In this document: one piece after another, positions 25,868 through 32,911 of the stretch
Layout: every line of letters starts with the position of its first letter
Position numbering within the stretch: position 1 is the first letter of the stretch
Program-made: the position numbers and the translations under genes
Notes under the pieces: generated by a model
The model's input: only the letters and a program-made list of their open reading frames with translations
Told to the model about the DNA's origin: nothing
Database searches by the model: none
From: Collinsella aerofaciens
Lineage (GTDB): Bacteria > Actinomycetota > Coriobacteriia > Coriobacteriales > Coriobacteriaceae
DNA length: 60,763 nt
Reading direction: 5' to 3'
NCBI GenBank assembly: GCA_030826265.1
Contig: JAPJOH010000014.1
Coordinates: forward strand, 1 to 60,763

Positions 25868-25980
25868 GACCTGAAAAATGACACGTAAAATTTTACACGT
25901 CATTTCACGCGTCAAAATTATGACACGAAAAAATTTGTGTGTCATTTTGCGCGTCAAAGTGACGCGAAATGACACGCAAG
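25868..25980. promoter_or_regulatory. Operator cluster of TGACACG/CGTGTCA-type palindromes
   Basis: Between 27 and 139 bases upstream of the AlbA_2 gene there are about seven copies of TGACRCG or its inverse. They form three palindromes in series: AAATGACACGTAAAATTTTA..., ATGACACG-A/T-rich-TGTGTCAT and GCGTCA-AAG-TGACGC. The spacing is regular. This resembles a multi-site operator for an autoregulated dimer. Confidence 0.6.
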
Positions 25981-26063
25981 CGCGAATGCATTGGCATTCT
26001 GAAAAAACGGAGTTTGTAAGCCTGGGGCTTGATTGGGCTAACGCATGGAATTAACCGTATTTT

Positions 26064-26116
26064 CGAACACGCTTTCGGTATCATTTCGGCATTAAAGGAT
26101 ACCGAAAGTGTGTTCG
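26064..26116. repeat. 19-bp inverted repeat with 15-base loop
   Basis: CGAACACGCTTTCGGTATC and GATACCGAAAGTGTGTTCG pair with one mismatch around a 15-base loop. There is no T-run, so it is not a normal terminator. A GGAAAGAGGAG ribosome-site-like sequence lies 20-30 bases downstream with no reading frame after it, which hints at a lost gene. Nothing else is seen between 25981 and array B. Confidence 0.6.
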
Positions 26117-26189
26117 TGATACCGATAATAATAAGGAAAGAGGAGCGCTTCGTAGCTGCCTGGAAAGTGAGGATTTGACCATCTGGTTG

Positions 26190-26404
26190 TCTCGATCTGT
26201 AACAACTAGGCGGTCAAATGCTCGTCAGATGTTACAGATCGAGATTTTCTGCCTGGCCGATTCCGTTTGTCTCAATCTGTAACAACTGGGACCGAAAAGC
26301 TCGGCTAGATGTTACAGATTTAGATCTTTCGGTCTGGGCGTCCTGTTTGTCTTGATCTGTAACAGTTAGGACCGAAAACCGCTGCTAGATGTTACAGATC
26401 GTGA
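26190..26404 (+). repeat. Palindromic repeat array B (three units)
   Basis: Units at 26190-26244, 26270-26324 and 26350-26404 share the outer arms of array A. The centre of the first and its linker (ending TTCCGTTTG) match unit 1 of array A; the second and third match types 2 and 4. Array B therefore looks like a copy of a four-unit array that has lost type 3. Confidence 0.9.
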
Positions 26405-26439
26405 TAAACGAGCCACTCCGGCCGCGCCAAAAACAAAAA

Positions 26440-26477
26440 GGCCGCATACGAACCCGTGGAGGGATTCGCATGCGGCC
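26440..26477 (-). terminator. Terminator of the lacE1-lacG1 operon
   Basis: GGCCGCATGCGAA/TTCGTATGCGGCC hairpin (one mismatch) on the minus strand followed by TTTTTGTTTTT. Confidence 0.85.
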
Positions 26478-26499
26478 GACAGGGGGTATGCGGCGGAAA

Positions 26500-27921
26500 C
26501 TAGGCCATGAGCAGGCCGGTCTCCGCGACGTTCTTGTACCAGTACGCGCTCGCCTTGGGATAGCGCTTCTGGGTCTCAAAGTCGATGTAGAACAGGCCAT
26601 AGCGCTTGTTGTAGCCGTTGGTCCAGGAGAACTGGTCCTGCAGCGACCACACGAAGTAGCCGTCGACGTTCACGCCGCCGTCGATTGCCTTGAGGATCCA
26701 CGCGAGATGCTGACGCATGTAGTCGATGCGAGGGGCGTCGTCGATAAAGCCGTCCTCGAAGTCGTCCTTATAGCCCATGCCGTTCTCGGTGATGTAGATC
26801 TTCTTGTAGTTGGGGTAATCGTTCTTAATGCGAAGCAGCAGGTCGTAGAGGCCCTCGGGATAGATGATCCAGTCCCAATCGGTCGTGGGAACGCCTTCGC
26901 GCACGCATGACTCGCCCACGCCCTTGAGGAACCAGCGCGAAGAGCCCTTGTCGCCGGTGCCATTGTGGTTGATGTCGTTTTCACCCTCGGCGGCACGCAG
27001 GAACTGGCACTTGTAGGTGTTGACGCCCAGGCAATCGTTGTAGGGGAGCGCGGCGGTCAGCGCGGCGATGTCCTCGTCGCGAACGTCGAGCTCACCGCCG
27101 GCGATATGGGCCAGCTTGGTCGCAGCCTCCATGGTGTCGGCTGCATAGTGGCCGCGGAAGGTGGCGTCGAGTACCCAGCGGTTGTTGATGACGTCGGCCA
27201 TGCGGGCGGCCTCGCAGTCGGCAGCACTGTTGGGATCGAGGGGGTACTTGGGCTCCAGGTTCTGGACAATGCCGATCTCGCCCTCAAAGCCGCCCTCGTG
27301 GAAGGCGACGACGGCCTTGGCATGGGCCACCATCATGTTGTGCATAAGCTGGAAGGCCTTGTCCAGGCGATACTTCTCGCCGTGCGGCCAGTTGCCGACG
27401 ATGAAGCTGCCCTCGGCGGTCGCGGGAATCTCGTTAAAGGTAAACCAGTGCTTGACCTCGGTGAACTCGGCAAAGCAGAACTTGGCGTACTCGACAAAGG
27501 CGTCGATCGTCGTGCGTGTCAGGAAGCCCTCGCCGCCGTTCTGATAAAAGGCCTCGGGCGTATCGAAGTGATCGAGCGTGACATAGGGGATAACGCCGGC
27601 TTTATTGCAGGTGGCAAAGAGCTCGTGATAGAAGGCAACACCCTCGGGGTTGATCTCGCCAGTGCCGTTGGGGAAGATGCGGCTCCAAGCGATGGAGACG
27701 CGGATACCGTTGATGCCGAAGCGCTGGCACAGGTCGATATCGACCGGGTACTTGTTGTAGAAATCGCTTGCGGGGTCGGGGGAGAAGCGACCCTGAGCTG
27801 CCAGGAAATCGTCCCAGGGCACTTTGCCCTTGCCGTGCGTGCGGGTCTCGCCCTCAACCTGGTAAGCGGCGGTGGCGCCGCCAAACACAAAGCCGTCGGG
27901 GAACTGCATGGGGTTGGTCAT
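26500..27921 (-). CDS. lacG: 6-phospho-beta-galactosidase, GH1 (copy 1)
   Basis: Hydrolyses lactose-6-phosphate, delivered by the PTS, to glucose and galactose-6-phosphate in the cytosol. 473 residues, GH1 fold. FVFGGATAAYQVEGETRTHGK lies at the N terminus, LDHFDTPEAFYQNGGEGFL near 120, the acid/base glutamate is in WFTFNEIPATAEG (about 160), and the nucleophile in IYITENGMGYKDDFEDG (about 375). The C-terminal SWTNGYNKRYGLFYIDF is typical of LacG. It is the second gene after lacE1, 75 bases downstream, with a small hairpin in the gap. Its closest relative in the window is the copy at 31406, which has a different loop after FDTP. Confidence 0.93.
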   Translation of the reverse strand: MTNPMQFPDGFVFGGATAAYQVEGETRTHGKGKVPWDDFLAAQGRFSPDPASDFYNKYPVDIDLCQRFGINGIRVSIAWSRIFPNGTGEINPEGVAFYHELFATCNKAGVIPYVTLDHFDTPEAFYQNGGEGFLTRTTIDAFVEYAKFCFAEFTEVKHWFTFNEIPATAEGSFIVGNWPHGEKYRLDKAFQLMHNMMVAHAKAVVAFHEGGFEGEIGIVQNLEPKYPLDPNSAADCEAARMADVINNRWVLDATFRGHYAADTMEAATKLAHIAGGELDVRDEDIAALTAALPYNDCLGVNTYKCQFLRAAEGENDINHNGTGDKGSSRWFLKGVGESCVREGVPTTDWDWIIYPEGLYDLLLRIKNDYPNYKKIYITENGMGYKDDFEDGFIDDAPRIDYMRQHLAWILKAIDGGVNVDGYFVWSLQDQFSWTNGYNKRYGLFYIDFETQKRYPKASAYWYKNVAETGLLMA

Positions 27922-27955
27922 GAGTCATCCTTTCTGTGGGATACGAATAGGGAGA

Positions 27956-27982
27956 GGTGCCCGAACTGGGGATCCGGGCACC
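27956..27982 (-). other. Intercistronic hairpin between lacE1 and lacG1
   Basis: GGTGCCCG and CGGGCACC pair perfectly around an 11-base loop, with no T-run. A comparable hairpin sits in the same place in the second lac operon (32870-32901), so it may tune the relative amounts of LacE and LacG. Confidence 0.65.
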
Positions 27983-27996
27983 AACAGAGGGAGGAA

Positions 27997-29775
27997 CTAG
28001 TCGAGGTTCTCGCGGAGCCACTTGATGGCGCCGGCGGGGTCGCGAGTAAGGTCGATATATTCCTTACCGCGCGGAGCGAGCAGCTTAATGCCCAGGCGAT
28101 CGGTGTCGGCCTTCATATCGTTGTAGTAGCTACGGACCTGCGGGGCAAGCACGATAACGTCGTACTGATCCATGATGGCAGTGTGCTGACCATAGGCGCC
28201 TGCGGAGGAAGCGATGTTCTCTCCGGTCTGCGCGGCACCTTCCTTGATGGCGTTGGCAAGCATGGCAGAGGTGCCGGCGCCGGCGCACAGGACGAGGACC
28301 TTCAGGCCATCGACGTCCTTCTTAGCGGATACGTCGGCGGCGGGCTCGGGCTGATCGGCGACAGGCTTGCTGTCGGCGGCAGCGGCGGTCGGCTCGACGG
28401 AAGCGGTAGCCTGCTCGACAGCGGGCGCAGGGGCGTTGGCGGCGATGGAAGCGGCACCATCGGACTCAAGACCCAGCTCGGCGGCGCGCTCGGCCTCCTG
28501 GTCGCAGAGCAGCTTATCGTATGCCTTCAAGAACGGCAGGTAGATGATTGCGTCCAGCAAGATGATGATCGCGACAAACACCAGGGCGATAAGCTGGAAG
28601 TTCGTGGTGATGAAGATGCCGATGGGGGCAGGGGTAGCCCAAGGCACCACGAAGGAGAAGCCGTTCATGCCCACGTTATCGATAAAGAACTTGGCAACAC
28701 TCACGTTGACGCAGCCGGCGGCAACAAAGGGGATGAGCATGTAGGGGTTAAGGATCATCGGCGCGCCAAAGAGCAGCGGCTCGTTGACAGCAAAGGCAAC
28801 AGGAACAATCGAGGCCTTACCGACGGCCTTGAGCTGCTTGGACTTCATAAAGAGAATCAGCAGAAGCGGCACGATGAACGTGGCGCCGGTGCCGCCGAAC
28901 TCACCCACGAGCGACATGTTAAAGGTGAGGGAGTGGGCGGGGTGGCCACCGGCCAGCAGAACCTGCAGGTTCTCGGCCTGGTTGGCAAGACGGATGGGGT
29001 CGATGCCCGGCTGGACGATCGAGGGGCCGTGGACGCCGATGAACCAGAAGAACGCGGTGGCTGCCTGGATAAGGATAAGGCCAGGATAGGTCTCTGCCGC
29101 AGTGAAGAGCGGGGAGAGCAGCTTGATGAGCAGCTCGGAGAACGGAACGCCCATGAGGTTACGCACGACGACATCGATGATGCCGCAGATGATGACGGCG
29201 CCGCCAAAGGGGATAATGTCGCGGAAGTTCTGAGCGATGGCGCCCGGGACCTCCTTGGGCAGCTTAATGGTCAGATCGCGCGAGACGCAGAACTTGTAAA
29301 CCCACACGGTAATGAACGCGGCGATATAGGCCGAGAACAGACCGCGCGTACCCATGCTGGTGCAATCGAAGACCGAAAGCTCGGAGCCGTTGAACTTGGT
29401 GGTGAACTGCGTAACAGCGAGCAGCAGCATGCTGCACTGGGCGGCCACCATGGTGGAGCCGTCGTTGAGCACCTTGCCGGCGGGCATGCGACGGTTCATG
29501 GAAGCCGTGAAGTTCTTGGCGGTGGTGCCGGCAACCATGATGCCCATGACGCCCATGGTGAAGTTGTACAGCTTGTTGCACCAGTCGATGAGCGGCTGGG
29601 GCAGCGTGATGCCAACGACGCCGGGAAGGGTGGCGATCAACAGGAAGATCGAAGAGGTAAGGACGATGGGCATGCACCCAAGGAATCCGTCCTTAATAGC
29701 CTGGAGGTAGATGTTCCTCGAGATCTTCTCAAAGAACGGCTGATGCTTTTCGAGCATCTTTACGATGGCGTCCAT
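27997..29775 (-). CDS. lacE: PTS lactose-family EIICB (copy 1)
   Basis: Lactose permease of 592 residues. EIIC spans about 1-440 (MDAIVKMLEKHQPFFEKISR, FIGVHGPSIVQPGIDP, FAVNEPLLFGAPMILNP). A flexible Ala/Pro-rich linker follows (about 445-490; APAPAVEQATASVEPTAAAA). EIIB occupies the last 100 residues, with phosphocysteine in VLVLCAGAGTSAML. The start follows AAGGAGCTTT. It is the first gene of the lacE1-lacG1 operon and faces lacI1, whose operators lie about 100 bases upstream of its start. It needs a LacF-type EIIA; only one is present in the window (36264). Confidence 0.93.
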   Translation of the reverse strand: MDAIVKMLEKHQPFFEKISRNIYLQAIKDGFLGCMPIVLTSSIFLLIATLPGVVGITLPQPLIDWCNKLYNFTMGVMGIMVAGTTAKNFTASMNRRMPAGKVLNDGSTMVAAQCSMLLLAVTQFTTKFNGSELSVFDCTSMGTRGLFSAYIAAFITVWVYKFCVSRDLTIKLPKEVPGAIAQNFRDIIPFGGAVIICGIIDVVVRNLMGVPFSELLIKLLSPLFTAAETYPGLILIQAATAFFWFIGVHGPSIVQPGIDPIRLANQAENLQVLLAGGHPAHSLTFNMSLVGEFGGTGATFIVPLLLILFMKSKQLKAVGKASIVPVAFAVNEPLLFGAPMILNPYMLIPFVAAGCVNVSVAKFFIDNVGMNGFSFVVPWATPAPIGIFITTNFQLIALVFVAIIILLDAIIYLPFLKAYDKLLCDQEAERAAELGLESDGAASIAANAPAPAVEQATASVEPTAAAADSKPVADQPEPAADVSAKKDVDGLKVLVLCAGAGTSAMLANAIKEGAAQTGENIASSAGAYGQHTAIMDQYDVIVLAPQVRSYYNDMKADTDRLGIKLLAPRGKEYIDLTRDPAGAIKWLRENLD

Positions 29776-29878
29776 AAAGCTCCTTTGCTACTTGATGCGC
29801 GATGCATGTGGATGGAACTGGTCGTCGATGGATGGTCAGGACTGCCCGGAAACCTTCCTGCTTAAGGAAGGCATTGCG

Positions 29879-29921
29879 AAATGACAACGTTGTCATTTCG
29901 TTAATGACAACGTAAGACATT
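29879..29921. promoter_or_regulatory. LacI-type operators between lacE1 and lacI1
   Basis: AAATGACAACGTTGTCATTT (29879-29898) is a perfect 20-bp palindrome with a central CG, as LacI-family sites have. An imperfect second copy AATGACAACGTAAGACATT follows at 29903-29921. They stand in the divergent gap and probably serve lacI1 for itself and lacE1-lacG1. CCGGTAAACGGTT at 29966-29978 is a variant of another motif discussed under findings. Confidence 0.7.
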
Positions 29922-30050
29922 TTTGGAAGAGCAACAAGGATATACGGGTGAGCGGTCGATATTGTCCGGTAAACGGTTGATTTATCAGTCAGGCAGGTAG
30001 TGTATGCTAGAACGCAAAAAACAAGCGATAGAGAACCGAGTGGAGAAGCA

Positions 30051-31061
30051 GTGGCAACGATGGACAAGAAAAATGTCTCAATGAATGATGTGGCGATTGC
30101 CGCTGGTGTTTCTCTCAAGACGGTTTCGCGCGTGATCAACGAGCCCGATAGCGTGCGAGAGTCGACACGCGATAGGGTCCATGCTGCCATGGAGGCGCTC
30201 GGGTTTCGAACCAACTTTGCCGCGCGTTCGCTCAAGTTGGGCCGTTACGGGTGCATCGGCGTCGTGCTGTTTCACTTGTCGGGCGGCGCCGTGGACATGA
30301 TTGACGGTATCGCCGATGCCGCCGAAGAACGCGGCTTTGCGCTCACGATGATTAAGAAGTGCTCAGGGGAGAAGATGACCCTTGCCGATGCGGCGCGCAG
30401 GATGTCGCAGCTGCCTGTTGATGGCATGATCTTCAACCTGCGTCAGATGGTCGATGACTTTGATACCTTTGAGGCACCGAAGGACCTCAAGACGGTGATT
30501 ATCACACCGATGGAACATCCTACCTGCTCCACCGTCAGTGACGACCAAGAGGGCGGCGCGCGCATGGCGTGCGAGTACTTCTTGGATCATGGTCACAAGA
30601 ACGTGTATTTCGTTTCGGGTAAGAAAGAGTCGCTGTCGAGCCAGTGCCGTATGAAAGGTTGGCGTGCGGCACTCGAGGCGCGTGGCATTGAGCCGCCCGA
30701 GCCTCTGCAAGGCGATTGGAATGCGGATAGTGGCTATGCCGCGGGCCTTGTGCTTGCCGATAAGCCCGATTGCACGGCGGTCCTCGCTGCTAACGACTGC
30801 ATGGCAAACGGCGTGATGATGGCTCTACGTGACAAAGGGCTCAGTGTGCCCAATGATGTGTCCGTGATCGGCTTCGACGATGAGCTCTATAAGACGATTC
30901 CCAACTCGATTCTGACGTCGGTGAAGTTTCGCCACCGCGAGCTGGGCGTCCGTGCGCTCAACGAGGTCGTCGCGGGTCTGGAAGCTCCGAGCTCCAGAAG
31001 CCGTACGCTCGTCTCGGGCGTGTTGGTCGAGCGTTCCAGCGTAAAGGACCTGCGGGTGTAG
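30051..31061 (+). CDS. LacI-family regulator (lacI1), facing lacE1-lacG1
   Basis: Repressor of 336 residues. The HTH (about 10-32) is SMNDVAIAAGVSLKTVSRVIN, with the hinge helix AARSLKLGRYG near 55-65. The periplasmic-binding-protein-like sensor domain follows (QLPVDGMIFNLRQM near 120, VLAANDCMANGVMMALRDKG near 245, SVIGFDDELYKTIPN near 275). The GTG at 30051 is preferred to the ATG at 30060 because GGAGAAG is 5 bases before it. It is divergent from lacE1, with a perfect 20-bp palindrome between them. Confidence 0.88.
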   Translation: MATMDKKNVSMNDVAIAAGVSLKTVSRVINEPDSVRESTRDRVHAAMEALGFRTNFAARSLKLGRYGCIGVVLFHLSGGAVDMIDGIADAAEERGFALTMIKKCSGEKMTLADAARRMSQLPVDGMIFNLRQMVDDFDTFEAPKDLKTVIITPMEHPTCSTVSDDQEGGARMACEYFLDHGHKNVYFVSGKKESLSSQCRMKGWRAALEARGIEPPEPLQGDWNADSGYAAGLVLADKPDCTAVLAANDCMANGVMMALRDKGLSVPNDVSVIGFDDELYKTIPNSILTSVKFRHRELGVRALNEVVAGLEAPSSRSRTLVSGVLVERSSVKDLRV

Positions 31062-31079
31062 ACGTGCTCGGCTCGTTCA

Positions 31080-31295
31080 TCTTAATCTGTAACAGGTGGG
31101 GCCGAAAATCTCAGCTAGATGTTACAGATTGAGATTGAGAGGATTGCCCTGTGCGTTTATCTCAATCTGTAACAACTGGACGTCCAAAACCGGTTTTAGT
31201 GTTACAGATTTAGACAATTCGGTCCCGCTTATTCCATTTGTCTCGATCTGTAACAGTTAAGGGTGAAATAACCAGCTAGATGTTACAGATCGAGA
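31080..31295 (+). repeat. Palindromic repeat array C (three units)
   Basis: Units at 31080-31134, 31160-31214 and 31241-31295 have the same outer arms as arrays A and B. The centres correspond to types 2, 3 and 4 of array A, and the linker after the first (TTGAGAGGATTG...CTGTGC) is shared with array A. It fills most of the gap between the lacI1 stop and the terminator of lacG2. Confidence 0.9.
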
Positions 31296-31315
31296 CAAAC
31301 GGCTTCCGACCTGCA

Positions 31316-31360
31316 CAAAAAGGCCGGGGGCGGCGCGCCGTGTGACGTGCCGCCCCCGGC
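31316..31360 (-). terminator. Terminator of the lacE2-lacG2 operon
   Basis: GCCGGGGGCGGC / GCCGCCCCCGGC perfect 12-bp stem on the minus strand followed by CTTTTTG. Confidence 0.85.
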
Positions 31361-31405
31361 TGAGAAATGGGGACAGGTTATGTGGGCGGGTAACCCCGCA
31401 AGCCG

Positions 31406-32845
31406 CTAGTCCAGACGACGGGTCTGCGCTACGTGCTTGTACCAGTAGGCGCTTGCCTTGGGCGTGCGCTTCTGGGTTTCAAAGTCAACGTAGAAGAAGC
31501 CATAGCGCTTGTTGTATCCGTTGGTCCAGGAAAACTGGTCCTGCAGGCTCCACAGGAAGTAGCCGCCCACGTTGACGCCCACCTCCATGGCCTTGAGCAA
31601 CCAGCGCAGGTGCTGCTCGATGTAGTCGATGCGCGGCTGATCGTCCACAAAACCGTCCTTGTAGGGGTCCTTGTAGCCCATGCCGTTCTCGGTGATGAAG
31701 ATCTGCTTGTAGTTGGGGTAGCGCTGCTTAATGTAGACGAGCAGATCGAACAGGCCCTCGGGATAGATGATCCAGTCCCAGTCGGTGGTGGGGACGCCGG
31801 GCTTGTTCACATGCTCGCCAATGCCCTTAACGCGCCAGCGGCCAGTGCCCTTCTCGCCCGTACCGTTGTGGTGCAGGTCGTTCTCGCCATCGTAGGCCTT
31901 CAAGAAGCGGCACTGGTAGTTGTTAACGCCCAGGTAGTCGTTGTAGAGCGCGGCCTCGCGCATGATTTCCAGATCCTCGTCTAGGATCTCGATGGTGCCG
32001 CCCGAGACGGCAGCCAAGCGGTTGGCGCACTCGAGGGTGTCGGGCGCGTAGTCGCCGCGGAAGGTGGCGTCGAGCAAGAACTGGTTCTGCAGCACGTGCT
32101 CGTTGTTGGCGGCTTTGATGTCGGCGGGGTCGTTCTCGTTGAGCGGGTACTTAAACTCCAGCGACTGGATGACGCCGATTTTGCCCTTAAAGCCGCCGTT
32201 GTGGAAGGCCAGCACGACCTTGGCGTGGGCGAGCATCATGTTGTGCTCGCACTGGAAGGCCTCGGCCAGATGCGCCTTGACGCCACCGGGGAAGGTGCCC
32301 TCGATGTAGGTGTTGGAGGCGTCGGCCCAGATCTCGTTAAAGGTGAACCAGTAGGTCACCTGGTCGGCGTACTCCTTAAAGCAGAAGGTGGCAAAGTCCA
32401 CAAAGGCGTCGATGGTCTCGCGGTTGAGGAAGTCGCCCTTCTCAAAGAGGGGAAGCGGCGTGTCAAAGTGATGCAGCGTGACGAACGGCTCAACGTGGTG
32501 CTTGTGGCACTCGGCGAAGAGATCGTGGTAGAACTGGACGCCCTCGGGGTTGATTTCGCCGGTGCCGTTGGGGAAGATGCGGCTCCAGGCGATGGAGAGG
32601 CGAATGCCGTTGATGCCGAACTCCTCGCACAGCTCCAGGTCGACGGGGTACTGGTTGTAGAAGTCCGAAGCGGGATCGGGGGAGAAGCGCCCCTGGGCCT
32701 CCAGAAAGTCGTCCCAGGCAACCTTGCCCTTACCGTGAGTGCGGGTCTCGCCCTCTACCTGGTAGGCAGCGGTGGCGCCGCCAAAGACAAAGTCCTCGGG
32801 AAACTGCGCGGGCGGGTTGGTGACGCTAGCAGGATTAACGGACAT
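31406..32845 (-). CDS. lacG: 6-phospho-beta-galactosidase, GH1 (copy 2)
   Basis: 479-residue GH1 enzyme cleaving a PTS-phosphorylated beta-galactoside. FVFGGATAAYQVEGETRTHGK region at about residue 18; LHHFDTPLPLFEKGDFLN near 127; acid/base glutamate in YWFTFNEIWADASN (about 168); nucleophile in IFITENGMGYKDPYKDG (about 380). The N terminus carries about 8 extra residues relative to copy 1 (SVNPASVTNP). The ribosome site is weak (GGATC), and a 10-bp hairpin separates it from lacE2. The two copies differ around the active-site loops, so they may prefer different aglycones. Confidence 0.93.
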   Translation of the reverse strand: MSVNPASVTNPPAQFPEDFVFGGATAAYQVEGETRTHGKGKVAWDDFLEAQGRFSPDPASDFYNQYPVDLELCEEFGINGIRLSIAWSRIFPNGTGEINPEGVQFYHDLFAECHKHHVEPFVTLHHFDTPLPLFEKGDFLNRETIDAFVDFATFCFKEYADQVTYWFTFNEIWADASNTYIEGTFPGGVKAHLAEAFQCEHNMMLAHAKVVLAFHNGGFKGKIGVIQSLEFKYPLNENDPADIKAANNEHVLQNQFLLDATFRGDYAPDTLECANRLAAVSGGTIEILDEDLEIMREAALYNDYLGVNNYQCRFLKAYDGENDLHHNGTGEKGTGRWRVKGIGEHVNKPGVPTTDWDWIIYPEGLFDLLVYIKQRYPNYKQIFITENGMGYKDPYKDGFVDDQPRIDYIEQHLRWLLKAMEVGVNVGGYFLWSLQDQFSWTNGYNKRYGFFYVDFETQKRTPKASAYWYKHVAQTRRLD

Positions 32846-32869
32846 GATGATCCAATCGTCTAAATCGAA

Positions 32870-32901
32870 GGGCCAGCCGGTCTTGGATGGTCGGCTGGCC
32901 C
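32870..32901 (-). other. Intercistronic hairpin between lacE2 and lacG2
   Basis: GGGCCAGCCG and CGGCTGGCCC pair perfectly around a 12-base loop. There is no T-run in the operon direction, so read-through into lacG2 is expected. It parallels 27956-27982. Confidence 0.65.
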
Positions 32902-32911
32902 TGGGCGTTAC

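Noticed and set aside
26965..29865. A 966-codon plus-strand open frame opposite lacG1 and lacE1
   Set aside because: It runs antisense to two well-supported genes, has no domain and reflects the GC-rich codon pattern of the real strand. The 610-codon frame at 32924-34756 is rejected for the same reason.
19951..31295. CRISPR arrays
   Set aside because: Units repeat in threes or fours, each is palindromic from end to end, linkers are related between arrays and no cas gene is present.
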